DNA from: an uncultured Phocaeicola sp.
GTDB taxonomy: Bacteria; Bacteroidota; Bacteroidia; Bacteroidales; Bacteroidaceae
DNA length: 64,000 nt
Direction of reading: 5' to 3'
NCBI GenBank assembly: GCA_944320845.1
Contig: CALUJA010000001.1
Location: forward strand, 212,603 to 276,602
Both the position numbers and the translations under genes were made by a program. Positions 35,005 to 44,081 of this stretch are shown here, piece after piece (the first letter of the stretch is position 1; each line of letters starts with the position of its first letter). The notes below the pieces were generated by a model. It made no database searches and was not told the origin of the DNA. It was given only the letters and a program-made list of their open reading frames with translations.

Positions 35005-36030
35005 ATGGATATAAAAGATTTGCATAAGGAGGAAATTGACCGTTTGATATTGCTGTATATATCGGGTGATATAGACAGGGAGTCGCTGGCTCTGCTCCGT
35101 AAGTGGAGTGAGGCATCGGCCGACAATGCCCTTTATGTAAGAGACAGCCTGGAAATATGGTTTTCTGCGGGCGCGGCCGGCGACAAAACTTCCGTTGCAA
35201 GAAAGGAAGAGGCTTTCCGGCGCTTCAAGGCCAGGATAGCGAAGGAGGATGCCGCCGGGCGGGCGAAGCGCCGTTTTGCGATGCCGGCATCGAAATGGAT
35301 TTGCCGCGTGGCGGCCGCAGTGTTGATACTGCTCTTGCCTTTGGCCGGATATTGGGGAGGCATGAAAAAGGTTGAGGACAATTTTTCGGACATCATGGTA
35401 GAAGCCCCGATGGGTGCGCGTACGAAACTTTATCTTCCCGACGGCACTCTGGTCTGGCTTAACGCCGGCTCCAGAATCGTATATTCTCAGGGATTCGGTG
35501 TCAGCGACAGAAGCCTGGAGATGGAAGGAGAAGGATATTTTGAAGTCGCGAAAAATGAGGAACTCCCTTTTGAGATAAAGACAAAGGAGCTGAATCTGCG
35601 CGTACTCGGCACAAAATTCAACTTCCGGAACTATGCCGACGACGAGGAGGCTGTGGTGAACCTGATAGAAGGCAGGGTGAGGCTGAGAAATGAACTTGTC
35701 GTTTCCGGCGATTTGTATATGCAGCCGAACGAGCGGGCGGTATTGACAAAGCATACCGGAGCTTTGGTAAAGTCGGAAGTAAATGTCTCCAATTCCACAC
35801 TGTGGACACGGGATGAACTTTATTTCGACGAAGTCTTGCTGAAGGATATAGCCAAACAGCTGTCTCGCAGCTTTGATGTGGAGATAGAAGTGGCGGATTC
35901 GTTGCAGAACAGGCGGTTCTATGGCAGCTTTAAGATAGTGGGAAACTCGATAGACGAGATATTGAACACCATATCATCCACGGGCCGGATGAAATATAAA
36001 TGTGAAGGAGACAGGTATGTGGTATATTGA
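35005..36030 (+). CDS. FecR-family anti-sigma factor
   Basis: Inner-membrane protein that holds the upstream sigma factor and receives the signal from the SusC STN domain. An N-terminal cytoplasmic helical part (1-95), one membrane span (about 98-119, WICRVAAAVLILLLPLAGYW), the FecR domain (about 130-235; APMGARTKLYLPDGTLVWLNAGSRIVY, EGEGYFEVAKNEELPFEIKT, LGTKFNFRNY) and a C-terminal STN-like segment DVEIEVADSLQNRRFYGSFKIVGNSIDEILNTI. 341 residues. Anti-sigma of a trans-envelope relay in this gene order. Confidence 0.93.
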   Translation: MDIKDLHKEEIDRLILLYISGDIDRESLALLRKWSEASADNALYVRDSLEIWFSAGAAGDKTSVARKEEAFRRFKARIAKEDAAGRAKRRFAMPASKWICRVAAAVLILLLPLAGYWGGMKKVEDNFSDIMVEAPMGARTKLYLPDGTLVWLNAGSRIVYSQGFGVSDRSLEMEGEGYFEVAKNEELPFEIKTKELNLRVLGTKFNFRNYADDEEAVVNLIEGRVRLRNELVVSGDLYMQPNERAVLTKHTGALVKSEVNVSNSTLWTRDELYFDEVLLKDIAKQLSRSFDVEIEVADSLQNRRFYGSFKIVGNSIDEILNTISSTGRMKYKCEGDRYVVY

Positions 36031-36112
36031 AATATTGAGATTGAGATAAAAAATATGTAGAACCTTAAAATTGTAATCTTATGAAGACACTGACCGGCTG
36101 AAATGAAGCGCC

Positions 36113-36168
36113 GGTATCAAGATAAAGAATGAGGATGCGGCCACATCCTCACTCAAAAATCTGATACC
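36113..36168 (+). promoter_or_regulatory. Two-tier hairpin in the leader of the SusC gene
   Basis: GGTATCAAGAT (36113-36123) pairs with ATCTGATACC (36159-36168) with one bulged base. It encloses a second stem TGAGGATG (36130-36137)/CATCCTCA (36144-36151). No U tract follows, so it is not a simple terminator. It lies 95 bases before the SusC ATG. A six-codon frame (MKTLTG) starts at 36081. The region 36031-36262 has no TAnnTTTG box. Confidence 0.55.
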
Positions 36169-36262
36169 TGCAAAGACTCTTACAGTTATAGATTTCAAAG
36201 CTAACAAATCTATACTTATTTAAGAAATAATTTATAGAAGTTTAAATCAAAATCACTTTATC

Positions 36263-39200
36263 ATGAGATATTACAGTAAGGCTATGTTGGTAGCCTTGGC
36301 AGCGCTTTGTCTGAATGTATCCGCTTATGCGCAGGATATATCCTTTAAAGTAAGCAACGTAACGGTTAAAGAGGCGATAGAGCAGCTCCATAAATCTACA
36401 GGCTATTCGTTTGTTTTTTCATCGTCAGACCTTGACACGAACAAGCGTGTGACCATATCGGCAGACAATGCCACCATACAGGAAGTTGTCGGCCAGATAC
36501 TGAAGGGACAGAAAGGGGTTGGCTATGCAATCCAGGGCAATAAGATTGTCATAAAGAAGACTCGCGGCGTTTCTTCTTCACAGCAGGATGCCGGCAAGGT
36601 TACAGGTCATGTGGCAGACGCTTCGGGCACGCCGGTTATCGGTGCCACAATCATGGAAAAGGGTACTTCCAACGGGACGATTACCGATTACGACGGTAAT
36701 TTTATCCTTGAAGTCTCTGCCAATGCAACCCTCGAAGTGTCTTATATCGGCTATAAGCCGCAGGAGTTTAAGAATGTGTCAGGAAAGAATCTGTCCATCG
36801 TCTTGAAGGAAGATACGGAAGTGTTGGATGAAGTCGTGGTCGTAGGTTATGGTATCCAGAAGAAGTCGGATTTGACAGGCTCTGTTTCTAATGTGAAGTC
36901 GGAAAAGTTGTTGGAACGCCCTGCAACGACGGTAGAACAGGCACTTGCCGGTAGGGTAGCCGGAGTAAACGTAAGTACCAATTCCGGTCGTCCGGGCGGA
37001 CGCACCAATATCCAGATACGTGGATATAGCTCAATCAACGCAAGCAGTACGCCGCTTTATGTTGTCGACGGAATCATCTGGCAGGGAGGAGGCCTCGATG
37101 CAATCAATCCCAATGACATAGAAAGCATTGATGTATTGAAAGACGCTTCGTCGACGGCTATTTACGGAACGAGAGGCTCTAACGGTGTAATCATCATTAC
37201 GACGAAAAAGGGAAAGAAAGGCGAAAGACCGAGAATCAGTTATGATGCAAACTTTACGGTGAATACGCTGGCTCGTAAGATTGATGTGCTGAACTCGGAG
37301 GAATTCATGCAGGTATGGGAGACCGGTTATAATAATGCGGCGAAGTTTGACCCTACCGGATGGGCTTCGGGCAAGTATGACAAATATAATCCTGCTACGG
37401 TACGCGAACAGTATAAGGTGGGAAATACTTATGGAAATCATGAACTGTTTGATGCAAATGGAAATCCGCTGTATGATACAGACTGGCAGGATGTGGCGAC
37501 ACGCACTTCTATCAGTCAGAGCCATAATCTTTCTCTTACCGGCGGTTCTGAAAGAACTTCATACGGGTTGTTTCTCAATTATACAGATGATGAAGGAATT
37601 TTGGAGACTACTTACAAGAAGCGTTTTTCCGGTCGTTTGAATCTCGATACCAAGGTTACAGACTGGCTGACGGTGGGAGCAATGTTCAGTTACAGTGATA
37701 TACGCGAACGCCTTCAAGACCAGGAGCAGGGTTCGGGCAATATGCCGCGAGCGATGCTTGAGGCGGCACCGATTATTCCGGAGCGGTATCCGGACGGTAC
37801 GGTAGCTCGCCTGTCGGATTTTGCCGGACTTGAAGTGGCAGATACTCCGACCAACCTGATGGACTTGAAGTGGCAGCAGAAGACGGCATTGTTTAATGGA
37901 AACGCTTATGCAAACTTCAAGATAGCAAAAGGACTTGAGTTTAAGACTACGATAGGTGTCTCAAATACTGATTGGAGGGAATTTATATTTTCACCGACTA
38001 CGGTAAACCTGCGCAGCACCTTTGGCAAAAACAGGGCGAGCCTGTATACAGAGCGCCGTCGCTTCTGGCAGTGGGAAAATCATCTGACTTATAACACGGT
38101 GATTAAAGATATTCATGCCCTGAATGTAATGGCGGGTGTGGAATATCAGAAGTATCATCAGTTGAGATACGAATCTGATGCGAAGGATTTGTCGGACGAT
38201 TTCTTCCAGTGGAATAATTTGGGACAGGCACAGACACAGAGCATCGCATCGTCTGCTTATGGTTGGCAGATGGCATCTTATTTTGCAAGAGTCAACTATA
38301 CCCTGCAAAACAAATATTTGTTCACTGTGACAGGACGTGCTGATGGTTCATCAAAATTCGGATCAAACAATCGCTATGCATTTTTCCCCTCGGCCGCTTT
38401 GGGATGGCGTATCAGTGAAGAGAAGTTTATGGAGCCGACCAAAGACTGGTTGTCTTATTTGAAACTGAGATTTAGCTATGGATTGACCGGAAATTCGGAT
38501 ATAGGCCAGTACAGGTCTTTGCCTATGCTGGGCTCTGCAAACTATGTATTCGGCGGAAACAGAGCCCCGGGCATAACTATCGGAGAACTGGCCAATCCTG
38601 ATTTGAAATGGGAAAAAACAGCACAGTATGACCTTGGGTTTGATTTAGGCTTATGGGATAACAGAGTGACTCTGGAGGCAGACTTCTTTTTGAAAAAGAC
38701 GAAAGACTTATTGTATGAGACTCCTGTGCCTGCCACCAGCGGGAAACGCTCGATGATGGCAAATATCGGCAGCATGGACAATAAGGGTATCGAACTTACC
38801 TTGAATACGGTAAATATCGAGAAGAAGGATTTTGTGTGGACTTCTTCATTCAATATTTCTTTCCTGAAGAATGAAATAACTCAGTTGGGAACAAATAATG
38901 AAGACAAACTGGTAGACCCGAACTTTTTGGGCTATAATGTAATCTTGCGTGTGGGTGAACCCGTCGGTTCTTTCTGGGGATATAAAAGATTAGGTACGTG
39001 GGGAACGGATGAAGCTGCCGAAGCAGCCAAATACGGGAAGAAGCCGGGAGATTTGAAGCATGAGGATTTGAACCATGATTATCAGATTAATGATGACGAC
39101 AAGCAGATTATAGGCCGTGGTACTCCTGATTTCTATGGAACATTTAGCAATTATTTCAGTTATAAAGGATTCGACCTGGCTGTAGAGTTGCAATATTCGG

Positions 39201-39622
39201 TCGGGGCGGATGTCTTGAATAATACCGGACATTCATTGGAGGATCGTACAAGTATTGCCAATTCAAAAAGTACGGTCTTGAACGCTTGGACGGAAAACAA
39301 CCAGAATACTCCGATAGCCCAAACCCGTCTGGCTGATGCGGGATACACTACTCTGATAGATTCGCATAAGGTAGAGGACGGTTCTTTCCTGCGTGGCAAG
39401 AATATATCATTGGGATATACTTTCCCAGACAAGTGGATATCAAAATTAGGATTGTCTAAAGTCAGGTTATCTCTTTCTGCACAAAACTTTTTCTTGATTA
39501 CTTCTTATTCAGGATATGACCCAGAGGTTTCTACTTATGATGCAGCTTTCGGGCAGAACATACAGTTCTTTGATTATCCCAAATCAAGAAGCTACACATT
39601 GGGATTGAATGTTACATTTTAA
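36263..39622 (+). CDS. SusC-like TonB-dependent transporter with STN signalling domain
   Basis: Outer-membrane importer of glycan fragments, 1119 residues. In order: signal peptide (to about 24, SAYAQ), STN domain (about 25-98, DISFKVSNVTVKEAIEQLHKSTGYSFVFSS), carboxypeptidase-D-like domain (about 112-190, VTGHVADASGTPVIGATIMEKGTSNGTITDYDGNF), TonB box DEVVVVGYG, plug (QIRGYSSINASSTPLYVVDGI) and barrel ending YTLGLNVTF. The STN domain fits the sigma/anti-sigma pair upstream. The SusD partner follows after 16 bases. Substrate inferred from the GH51 gene: an arabinose-containing glycan. Confidence 0.95.
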   Translation: MRYYSKAMLVALAALCLNVSAYAQDISFKVSNVTVKEAIEQLHKSTGYSFVFSSSDLDTNKRVTISADNATIQEVVGQILKGQKGVGYAIQGNKIVIKKTRGVSSSQQDAGKVTGHVADASGTPVIGATIMEKGTSNGTITDYDGNFILEVSANATLEVSYIGYKPQEFKNVSGKNLSIVLKEDTEVLDEVVVVGYGIQKKSDLTGSVSNVKSEKLLERPATTVEQALAGRVAGVNVSTNSGRPGGRTNIQIRGYSSINASSTPLYVVDGIIWQGGGLDAINPNDIESIDVLKDASSTAIYGTRGSNGVIIITTKKGKKGERPRISYDANFTVNTLARKIDVLNSEEFMQVWETGYNNAAKFDPTGWASGKYDKYNPATVREQYKVGNTYGNHELFDANGNPLYDTDWQDVATRTSISQSHNLSLTGGSERTSYGLFLNYTDDEGILETTYKKRFSGRLNLDTKVTDWLTVGAMFSYSDIRERLQDQEQGSGNMPRAMLEAAPIIPERYPDGTVARLSDFAGLEVADTPTNLMDLKWQQKTALFNGNAYANFKIAKGLEFKTTIGVSNTDWREFIFSPTTVNLRSTFGKNRASLYTERRRFWQWENHLTYNTVIKDIHALNVMAGVEYQKYHQLRYESDAKDLSDDFFQWNNLGQAQTQSIASSAYGWQMASYFARVNYTLQNKYLFTVTGRADGSSKFGSNNRYAFFPSAALGWRISEEKFMEPTKDWLSYLKLRFSYGLTGNSDIGQYRSLPMLGSANYVFGGNRAPGITIGELANPDLKWEKTAQYDLGFDLGLWDNRVTLEADFFLKKTKDLLYETPVPATSGKRSMMANIGSMDNKGIELTLNTVNIEKKDFVWTSSFNISFLKNEITQLGTNNEDKLVDPNFLGYNVILRVGEPVGSFWGYKRLGTWGTDEAAEAAKYGKKPGDLKHEDLNHDYQINDDDKQIIGRGTPDFYGTFSNYFSYKGFDLAVELQYSVGADVLNNTGHSLEDRTSIANSKSTVLNAWTENNQNTPIAQTRLADAGYTTLIDSHKVEDGSFLRGKNISLGYTFPDKWISKLGLSKVRLSLSAQNFFLITSYSGYDPEVSTYDAAFGQNIQFFDYPKSRSYTLGLNVTF

Positions 39623-39638
39623 TTAAACGAATGATAGT

Positions 39639-41180
39639 ATGAAAAAGTATATATATATTTTGGCATTGGGAGGCTTGATAGCCGGTTCTTCATGCAGTGA
39701 TTTTCTTGAGGAAAATCCGAAGTCGAACTTTACTCAATATAATTATTTTAAGAATGCAAGCCAGGCAAAGACTGCTGTTGACGGAGCGTATGAGCGGTTG
39801 AGGGCATTGACTAATAATGCGAATTATGGAGAGAGTGCATGGGTGACATTGGATTTGTTATGCGGTCATGCCACTTCAAATGCGCAGAGCCTTTACAATA
39901 ATACCTATATCAGGCATACTGCCGGTACGATGAACAGCGCTTTCGGCGATATATGGAATGGTTTTTATGAAGGTGTAGCAAACTGTAATCTTTGTCTTGC
40001 AGGCATGAATACAATGGAGGAAGATGAAATTGCTGAATTGAGAGGTGAGGCTTATGCCCTTAGAGCCTTGTATTATTTCTATCTGACCCGTCTGTATGGA
40101 AATATTCCTTTGATTCTGGAGCCTGTAACATCAGACTCTCCGTTGATGTATCCGGAGAAGTCAAGTCAGGAGAAAATATTTGAGAGCATCGTTTCTGACT
40201 TGAAGGAAGCCGAGAAATCTGGTCTTCCCGATACGGATGAAACGGGGCGCGTCTCTTTGGGATTTGTAAAGACGCTGCTTGCAGATGTATACCAATACAT
40301 GGCCGGCTATCCTCTGAACAAGGGTACGGAGTATTATAAGCTGGCTTATGAAAAGGCAAAAGAAGTGCTTGACCAGTCTTATTGCGTATCTCCTGCTGAT
40401 CTGTCATATAATTCTTCTCAGGCGACATCTGCATGGTATTCACTGTTTGACTCTTATGACAAACTGCATGACAAGGCTAATAAAAATAAAGGAGAGTTGA
40501 TATTTCAGATACAGTTCAGCGCTTCTGCCGATGCGACAAACTCTATCACCAGTATGATTGTTCCGGTGGGTACGCCGATTACGGATGTTTACGATAAGTT
40601 CGGTTCTTTGGTCCCGACACAACAGTTCTTAGACTCGTATGAAGCGGGGGACCTGCGTGCGGCAGAGCGGGGAATGTTTTTCTCGGAATATCCGAATGTA
40701 GACAATGGTACGACAATCGAAACCTTCTCGACGGCATTATACAAATATTTCGATGTGGATGCGGTGACGACGGGTAAGTGTGACTTGAACTTTACGCTCT
40801 ATCGTTTGCCTGAAGTGATGCTGATTTATGCAGAGTCTTATACTCAGGCCACCGGAAATCCAGACCAGTTGGCGTATGATATGCTTAATGCCATCAGAAG
40901 CCGTGCGGGACTTCCTTCCTTGTCGGGGTTGAGCAAAGATGATTTTATTCAGGCTGTGTGGAAGGAAAGAGCTCATGAGTTCTGTTATGAGAACCGGGAA
41001 TATTTCGATATTCAGCGCACCCGTAAGGCGTATAATCTGAGTTCCGGCAAGTTTGAAGACTATGATAGCTTTGCCAATGAAAGCGGAACGACATTCAGTG
41101 AGAAATATCTGTTGTGGCCGATACCTTCAACAGAGACCGATGTAAATCCTAAATTGTTGCCGAACAATCAGGGCTGGTAA
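39639..41180 (+). CDS. SusD-like glycan-binding lipoprotein
   Basis: Surface lipoprotein forming the lid of the SusC barrel. The signal MKKYIYILALGGLIAGSSC has the lipid Cys at 19, followed by SDFLEENPKSNFTQYNYFKN, the usual SusD N-terminus. TPR-like helices follow (GEAYALRALYYFYLTRLYGNIPLI) and the C-terminal WKERAHEFCYENREYFDIQRT segment. 513 residues. A hairpin with a short U tract lies between it and the GH51 gene. Confidence 0.94.
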   Translation: MKKYIYILALGGLIAGSSCSDFLEENPKSNFTQYNYFKNASQAKTAVDGAYERLRALTNNANYGESAWVTLDLLCGHATSNAQSLYNNTYIRHTAGTMNSAFGDIWNGFYEGVANCNLCLAGMNTMEEDEIAELRGEAYALRALYYFYLTRLYGNIPLILEPVTSDSPLMYPEKSSQEKIFESIVSDLKEAEKSGLPDTDETGRVSLGFVKTLLADVYQYMAGYPLNKGTEYYKLAYEKAKEVLDQSYCVSPADLSYNSSQATSAWYSLFDSYDKLHDKANKNKGELIFQIQFSASADATNSITSMIVPVGTPITDVYDKFGSLVPTQQFLDSYEAGDLRAAERGMFFSEYPNVDNGTTIETFSTALYKYFDVDAVTTGKCDLNFTLYRLPEVMLIYAESYTQATGNPDQLAYDMLNAIRSRAGLPSLSGLSKDDFIQAVWKERAHEFCYENREYFDIQRTRKAYNLSSGKFEDYDSFANESGTTFSEKYLLWPIPSTETDVNPKLLPNNQGW

Positions 41181-41193
41181 AAACAGAATGCTT

Positions 41194-41243
41194 TTAAGCC
41201 TGTTTGAATTTCTTGGTCAAGACTTTTGAACAGGCTTAATTTT
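41194..41243 (+). terminator. Hairpin/attenuator between SusD and GH51 genes
   Basis: TTAAGCCTGTT (41194-41204) pairs exactly with AACAGGCTTAA (41229-41239), followed by TTTTAAAA. The GH51 ATG is at 41258. The weak U tract suggests partial termination or 3'-end protection of susCD mRNA. Confidence 0.65.
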
Positions 41244-41257
41244 AAAAGAATATCATA

Positions 41258-43801
41258 ATGAAGAATAGATATAGATTGAGCAATGTCGGCTTGCTGGCAC
41301 TTTTTTTATTGGGAAGCGGATGTCACGAGCGTTCGGTCGACAGAATAGGAATAGATGGAAAGTCGGTAGGCGATGAAGTGCCGGCTTCACTTTATGGGGT
41401 GTTCTTTGAAGAAATATCTCATTCGGGTGATGGCGGAATTTATGCGGAGATGATTCAAAACAGGGGCTTTGAAGAAGGCGTGTTGCCCTCGGGTACAGAA
41501 TTGAAGGACGGGTATGCTTGTGCTTCTTTGCTGCATTGTTATTCAAACGATTCCATCAACGGATTTAAGGTGAAATGGGATGAAGGGAAATCGATGAACG
41601 CCTGGGAACTTGTTTCTCAAGACGGTCAGGATGTTTCTTATGACATTACCGCCGCTTATCCGTTGCATGCTGCCACTCCTCATGCGCTTCATGTCAATCT
41701 TGGAGCCGGAAAGACCCCGTTGTCGATAGTAAACCACGGGTATTGGGGCATTGCCGTAGAGAGCGGACAGCAGTATCTTCTGAAGTTTTGGATGAAGTCT
41801 TCTCCTGCCGTGTCGCCGTCTTTGACAGTCAGTCTGAAGAATAAAAACGGCGATGAGGCTTGCAGGGCGGATGTTGAACTGAAGAACGACAACAAGTGGA
41901 ACTGCTATGAGGTCAGTCTGACAGCCGTGAAGGGTGGAAACGATTACAGTCTTTACATAGACTTGGAGAATAGAGGTGACATTTATCTGGATTATGTCTC
42001 GCTTTTCCCGAAAGAAACCTATAAGGGGCGTGAAAACGGACTGAGAAAAGACATCGCAAGTTATTTGGCTGAGCTCAAGCCGGCTTTCATCCGTTGGCCG
42101 GGAGGATGTATCGTCGAGGGGCTTACGATGGATAATCGTGTGAAGTGGAAAGAAACCATAGGCGACCCGATGAAACGCCCCGGTGAATACAACCTTTGGG
42201 GATATCGCAGCACTTATGGCTTCGGGTATCATGAGTTTTTGCAGTATTGCGAGGATATTCATTCGGATGCGATGTTTGTATGCAATGCCGGGATGTCGTG
42301 CCTTTTCAGAAACGGCGATTATGTGGAAGGAAAGGAGCTTGATGCTCTGGTGCAGGATGCTTTGGATGCCATAGAGTATGCCATCGGTGGTGTGGATACC
42401 AGATGGGGCGCAGAGAGAGCAAGAAACGGACATCCGAATCCTTTCCCTCTGAAGTATGTGGAGGTGGGAAATGAGAATGTAGGACTGCGCTACGCGGAGC
42501 ATTACAAGAAGTTCTATAAGGCGATAAAGGAGAAATATCCCCAGATGACCGTGGTCTGTGCGCTGATGTTCCATCCGGAAGTTGCCGAAGCCGGTACCGT
42601 AGAGGTCATAGACCCCCATTATTATGAAACGGCCGACTGGTTTTACAGAAACAGCAACCTGTATGACAGCATTCCTTCTCTGTATCAGTCGAAGATATAT
42701 ATAGGAGAATATGCGGCTACCGGCAATCCTTCCGTCTATTCTTCATTGGCCGAAGCCGCGTTTCTTACTGGCGTAGAGCGCAACGGAAGCCGTGTTCAGT
42801 ATGTTTCTTATGCACCTCTTTTCCAAAATGCCAATAATGGAACCGGGCATCTCATAATCTTCAAGAATGATTCTGTTTATGGCAGAAGCAATTATCATGT
42901 GTTGAAAATGTTTGCAGAGAATCGTCCTGACTATAATCTTGGGACAAAAATAGATTTTGCAGAGACTCCCCGGCCGGTTTCTCCGGTTGGTCTGGTAGGC
43001 CTTGGCAGCTGCGGAAGTTCTGTTTCTTATAAGGATTTCAAGATAGAAAGGGACGGTAAGGTCGTTTATCAGGCTGATGATTTCAGCGGCTTTGCGCAAG
43101 ACTGGAAGGTTTCAGGCGGCGAATGGAGCGTGTCTGAGGGAATATTGACGCAGAGCAAGCTTGACGGCGACGGTTATGTATGGCTTGATGGCCGGCGGAT
43201 GGGCAACTGCGTCATCTCTTTAAAGGCGATGAAGCACAAGGGAAGAGAAGCGTTCCGGATTTTCTTCGGGGCTCAGGATGAGAATAATTACTATATGGCC
43301 GACCTTGGAAGCCATCAGAATGAGTCTGTCATCTTTGGAGAACGGAAGAATGGAGTGAACACGTCTTTGTTTGACTACCGTAACACGACCAATATCCGGA
43401 CGGGAGAATGGTATGACATCAAGGTGGAAATTAAGGATAATCATTGGAAGTGCTACCTGAACGGGGAGCTGGCTTATGAATATACCTATGCTCCGCTGGT
43501 TCGTCATTATGCCGTTTCGGGTTATGATGTAGCAAACAGAGAGCTGGTGATAAAGCTTGTGAACGGAGAGAACGAGGAATGGGCATCGCAAATCAGTTTG
43601 TCCAACGTGAGCAACATTGCTTCGGAGGCAAAGAAGATTGTGCTGGCGGGCGATGCTCCTGATGCGGAAAACAGCTTCTCCAATCCGGAAAAGGTGATTC
43701 CTGTGGAGGGAACGGTGAACGGCATATCTGAGACATTCGGCCTGACTTGTCCGGCCAATTCGTTTACGGTATTGAGAATACCTTGTGACCTGAACAAGTA
43801 G
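41258..43801 (+). CDS. Alpha-L-arabinofuranosidase lipoprotein, GH51, with inserted lectin-like domain
   Basis: Removes terminal alpha-L-arabinofuranose from arabinan, arabinogalactan or arabinoxylan fragments. The lipoprotein signal has Cys22 (LLGSGC). A first sheet (43-75, SLYGVFFEEISHSGDGGIYAEMIQNRG) is followed by a carbohydrate-binding-like domain (about 85-250) and the catalytic barrel (260-560) with acid/base Glu406 in VGNEN and nucleophile Glu484 in YIGEYA. Residues about 590-745 form an extra beta-rich, concanavalin-like domain (YQADDFSGFAQDWKVSGGEW to WKCYLNGELAYEY) placed before the C-terminal sheet. 847 residues. It is the only enzyme of this locus. Confidence 0.92.
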   Translation: MKNRYRLSNVGLLALFLLGSGCHERSVDRIGIDGKSVGDEVPASLYGVFFEEISHSGDGGIYAEMIQNRGFEEGVLPSGTELKDGYACASLLHCYSNDSINGFKVKWDEGKSMNAWELVSQDGQDVSYDITAAYPLHAATPHALHVNLGAGKTPLSIVNHGYWGIAVESGQQYLLKFWMKSSPAVSPSLTVSLKNKNGDEACRADVELKNDNKWNCYEVSLTAVKGGNDYSLYIDLENRGDIYLDYVSLFPKETYKGRENGLRKDIASYLAELKPAFIRWPGGCIVEGLTMDNRVKWKETIGDPMKRPGEYNLWGYRSTYGFGYHEFLQYCEDIHSDAMFVCNAGMSCLFRNGDYVEGKELDALVQDALDAIEYAIGGVDTRWGAERARNGHPNPFPLKYVEVGNENVGLRYAEHYKKFYKAIKEKYPQMTVVCALMFHPEVAEAGTVEVIDPHYYETADWFYRNSNLYDSIPSLYQSKIYIGEYAATGNPSVYSSLAEAAFLTGVERNGSRVQYVSYAPLFQNANNGTGHLIIFKNDSVYGRSNYHVLKMFAENRPDYNLGTKIDFAETPRPVSPVGLVGLGSCGSSVSYKDFKIERDGKVVYQADDFSGFAQDWKVSGGEWSVSEGILTQSKLDGDGYVWLDGRRMGNCVISLKAMKHKGREAFRIFFGAQDENNYYMADLGSHQNESVIFGERKNGVNTSLFDYRNTTNIRTGEWYDIKVEIKDNHWKCYLNGELAYEYTYAPLVRHYAVSGYDVANRELVIKLVNGENEEWASQISLSNVSNIASEAKKIVLAGDAPDAENSFSNPEKVIPVEGTVNGISETFGLTCPANSFTVLRIPCDLNK

Positions 43802-43833
43802 GCGTTCAATGCCTGTCTTGACAGGTCGTTTCA

Positions 43834-43865
43834 CGCCGGGGGTGCCTGCTCCCCGGCGTTTTTTT
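43834..43865 (+). terminator. Terminator of the SusC/SusD/GH51 locus
   Basis: CGCCGGGG (43834-43841) pairs with CCCCGGCG (43851-43858), followed by TTTTTTT. 33 bases after the GH51 stop. Confidence 0.9.
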
Positions 43866-43945
43866 GTGGCTTTACGGCTTGATGATGGGATATTGAGCGG
43901 GATAAAAGATTTTTTGAAAGGCCGGGCATGTGCTTTCCCCCAAGC

Positions 43946-43975
43946 AAAAAGGGTTGCCGCATCACGCGGCAACCC
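43946..43975 (-). terminator. Terminator of the second ECF sigma operon
   Basis: On the minus strand GGGTTGCCGC pairs with GCGGCAACCC (10 bp, 5-base loop), followed by TTTTTGC. It lies about 110 bases after the stop of the membrane partner gene. Confidence 0.8.
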
Positions 43976-43999
43976 TTTCCTTATTGAGTTAGTAATTTA

Positions 44000-44017
44000 G
44001 TTTGAGAGAATTGAAAC
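44000..44017 (+). repeat. 18-base repeat, copy 2
   Basis: GTTTGAGAGAATTGAAAC, identical to 12783-12800. This copy lies 25 bases from a terminator hairpin, as does copy 1 (17 bases). Confidence 0.5.
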
Positions 44018-44081
44018 TTCACAGCCTCACATGTTTGTTTTAAGAAAGTACTAACTATATATAAAAGCAAATGAAAATGTT

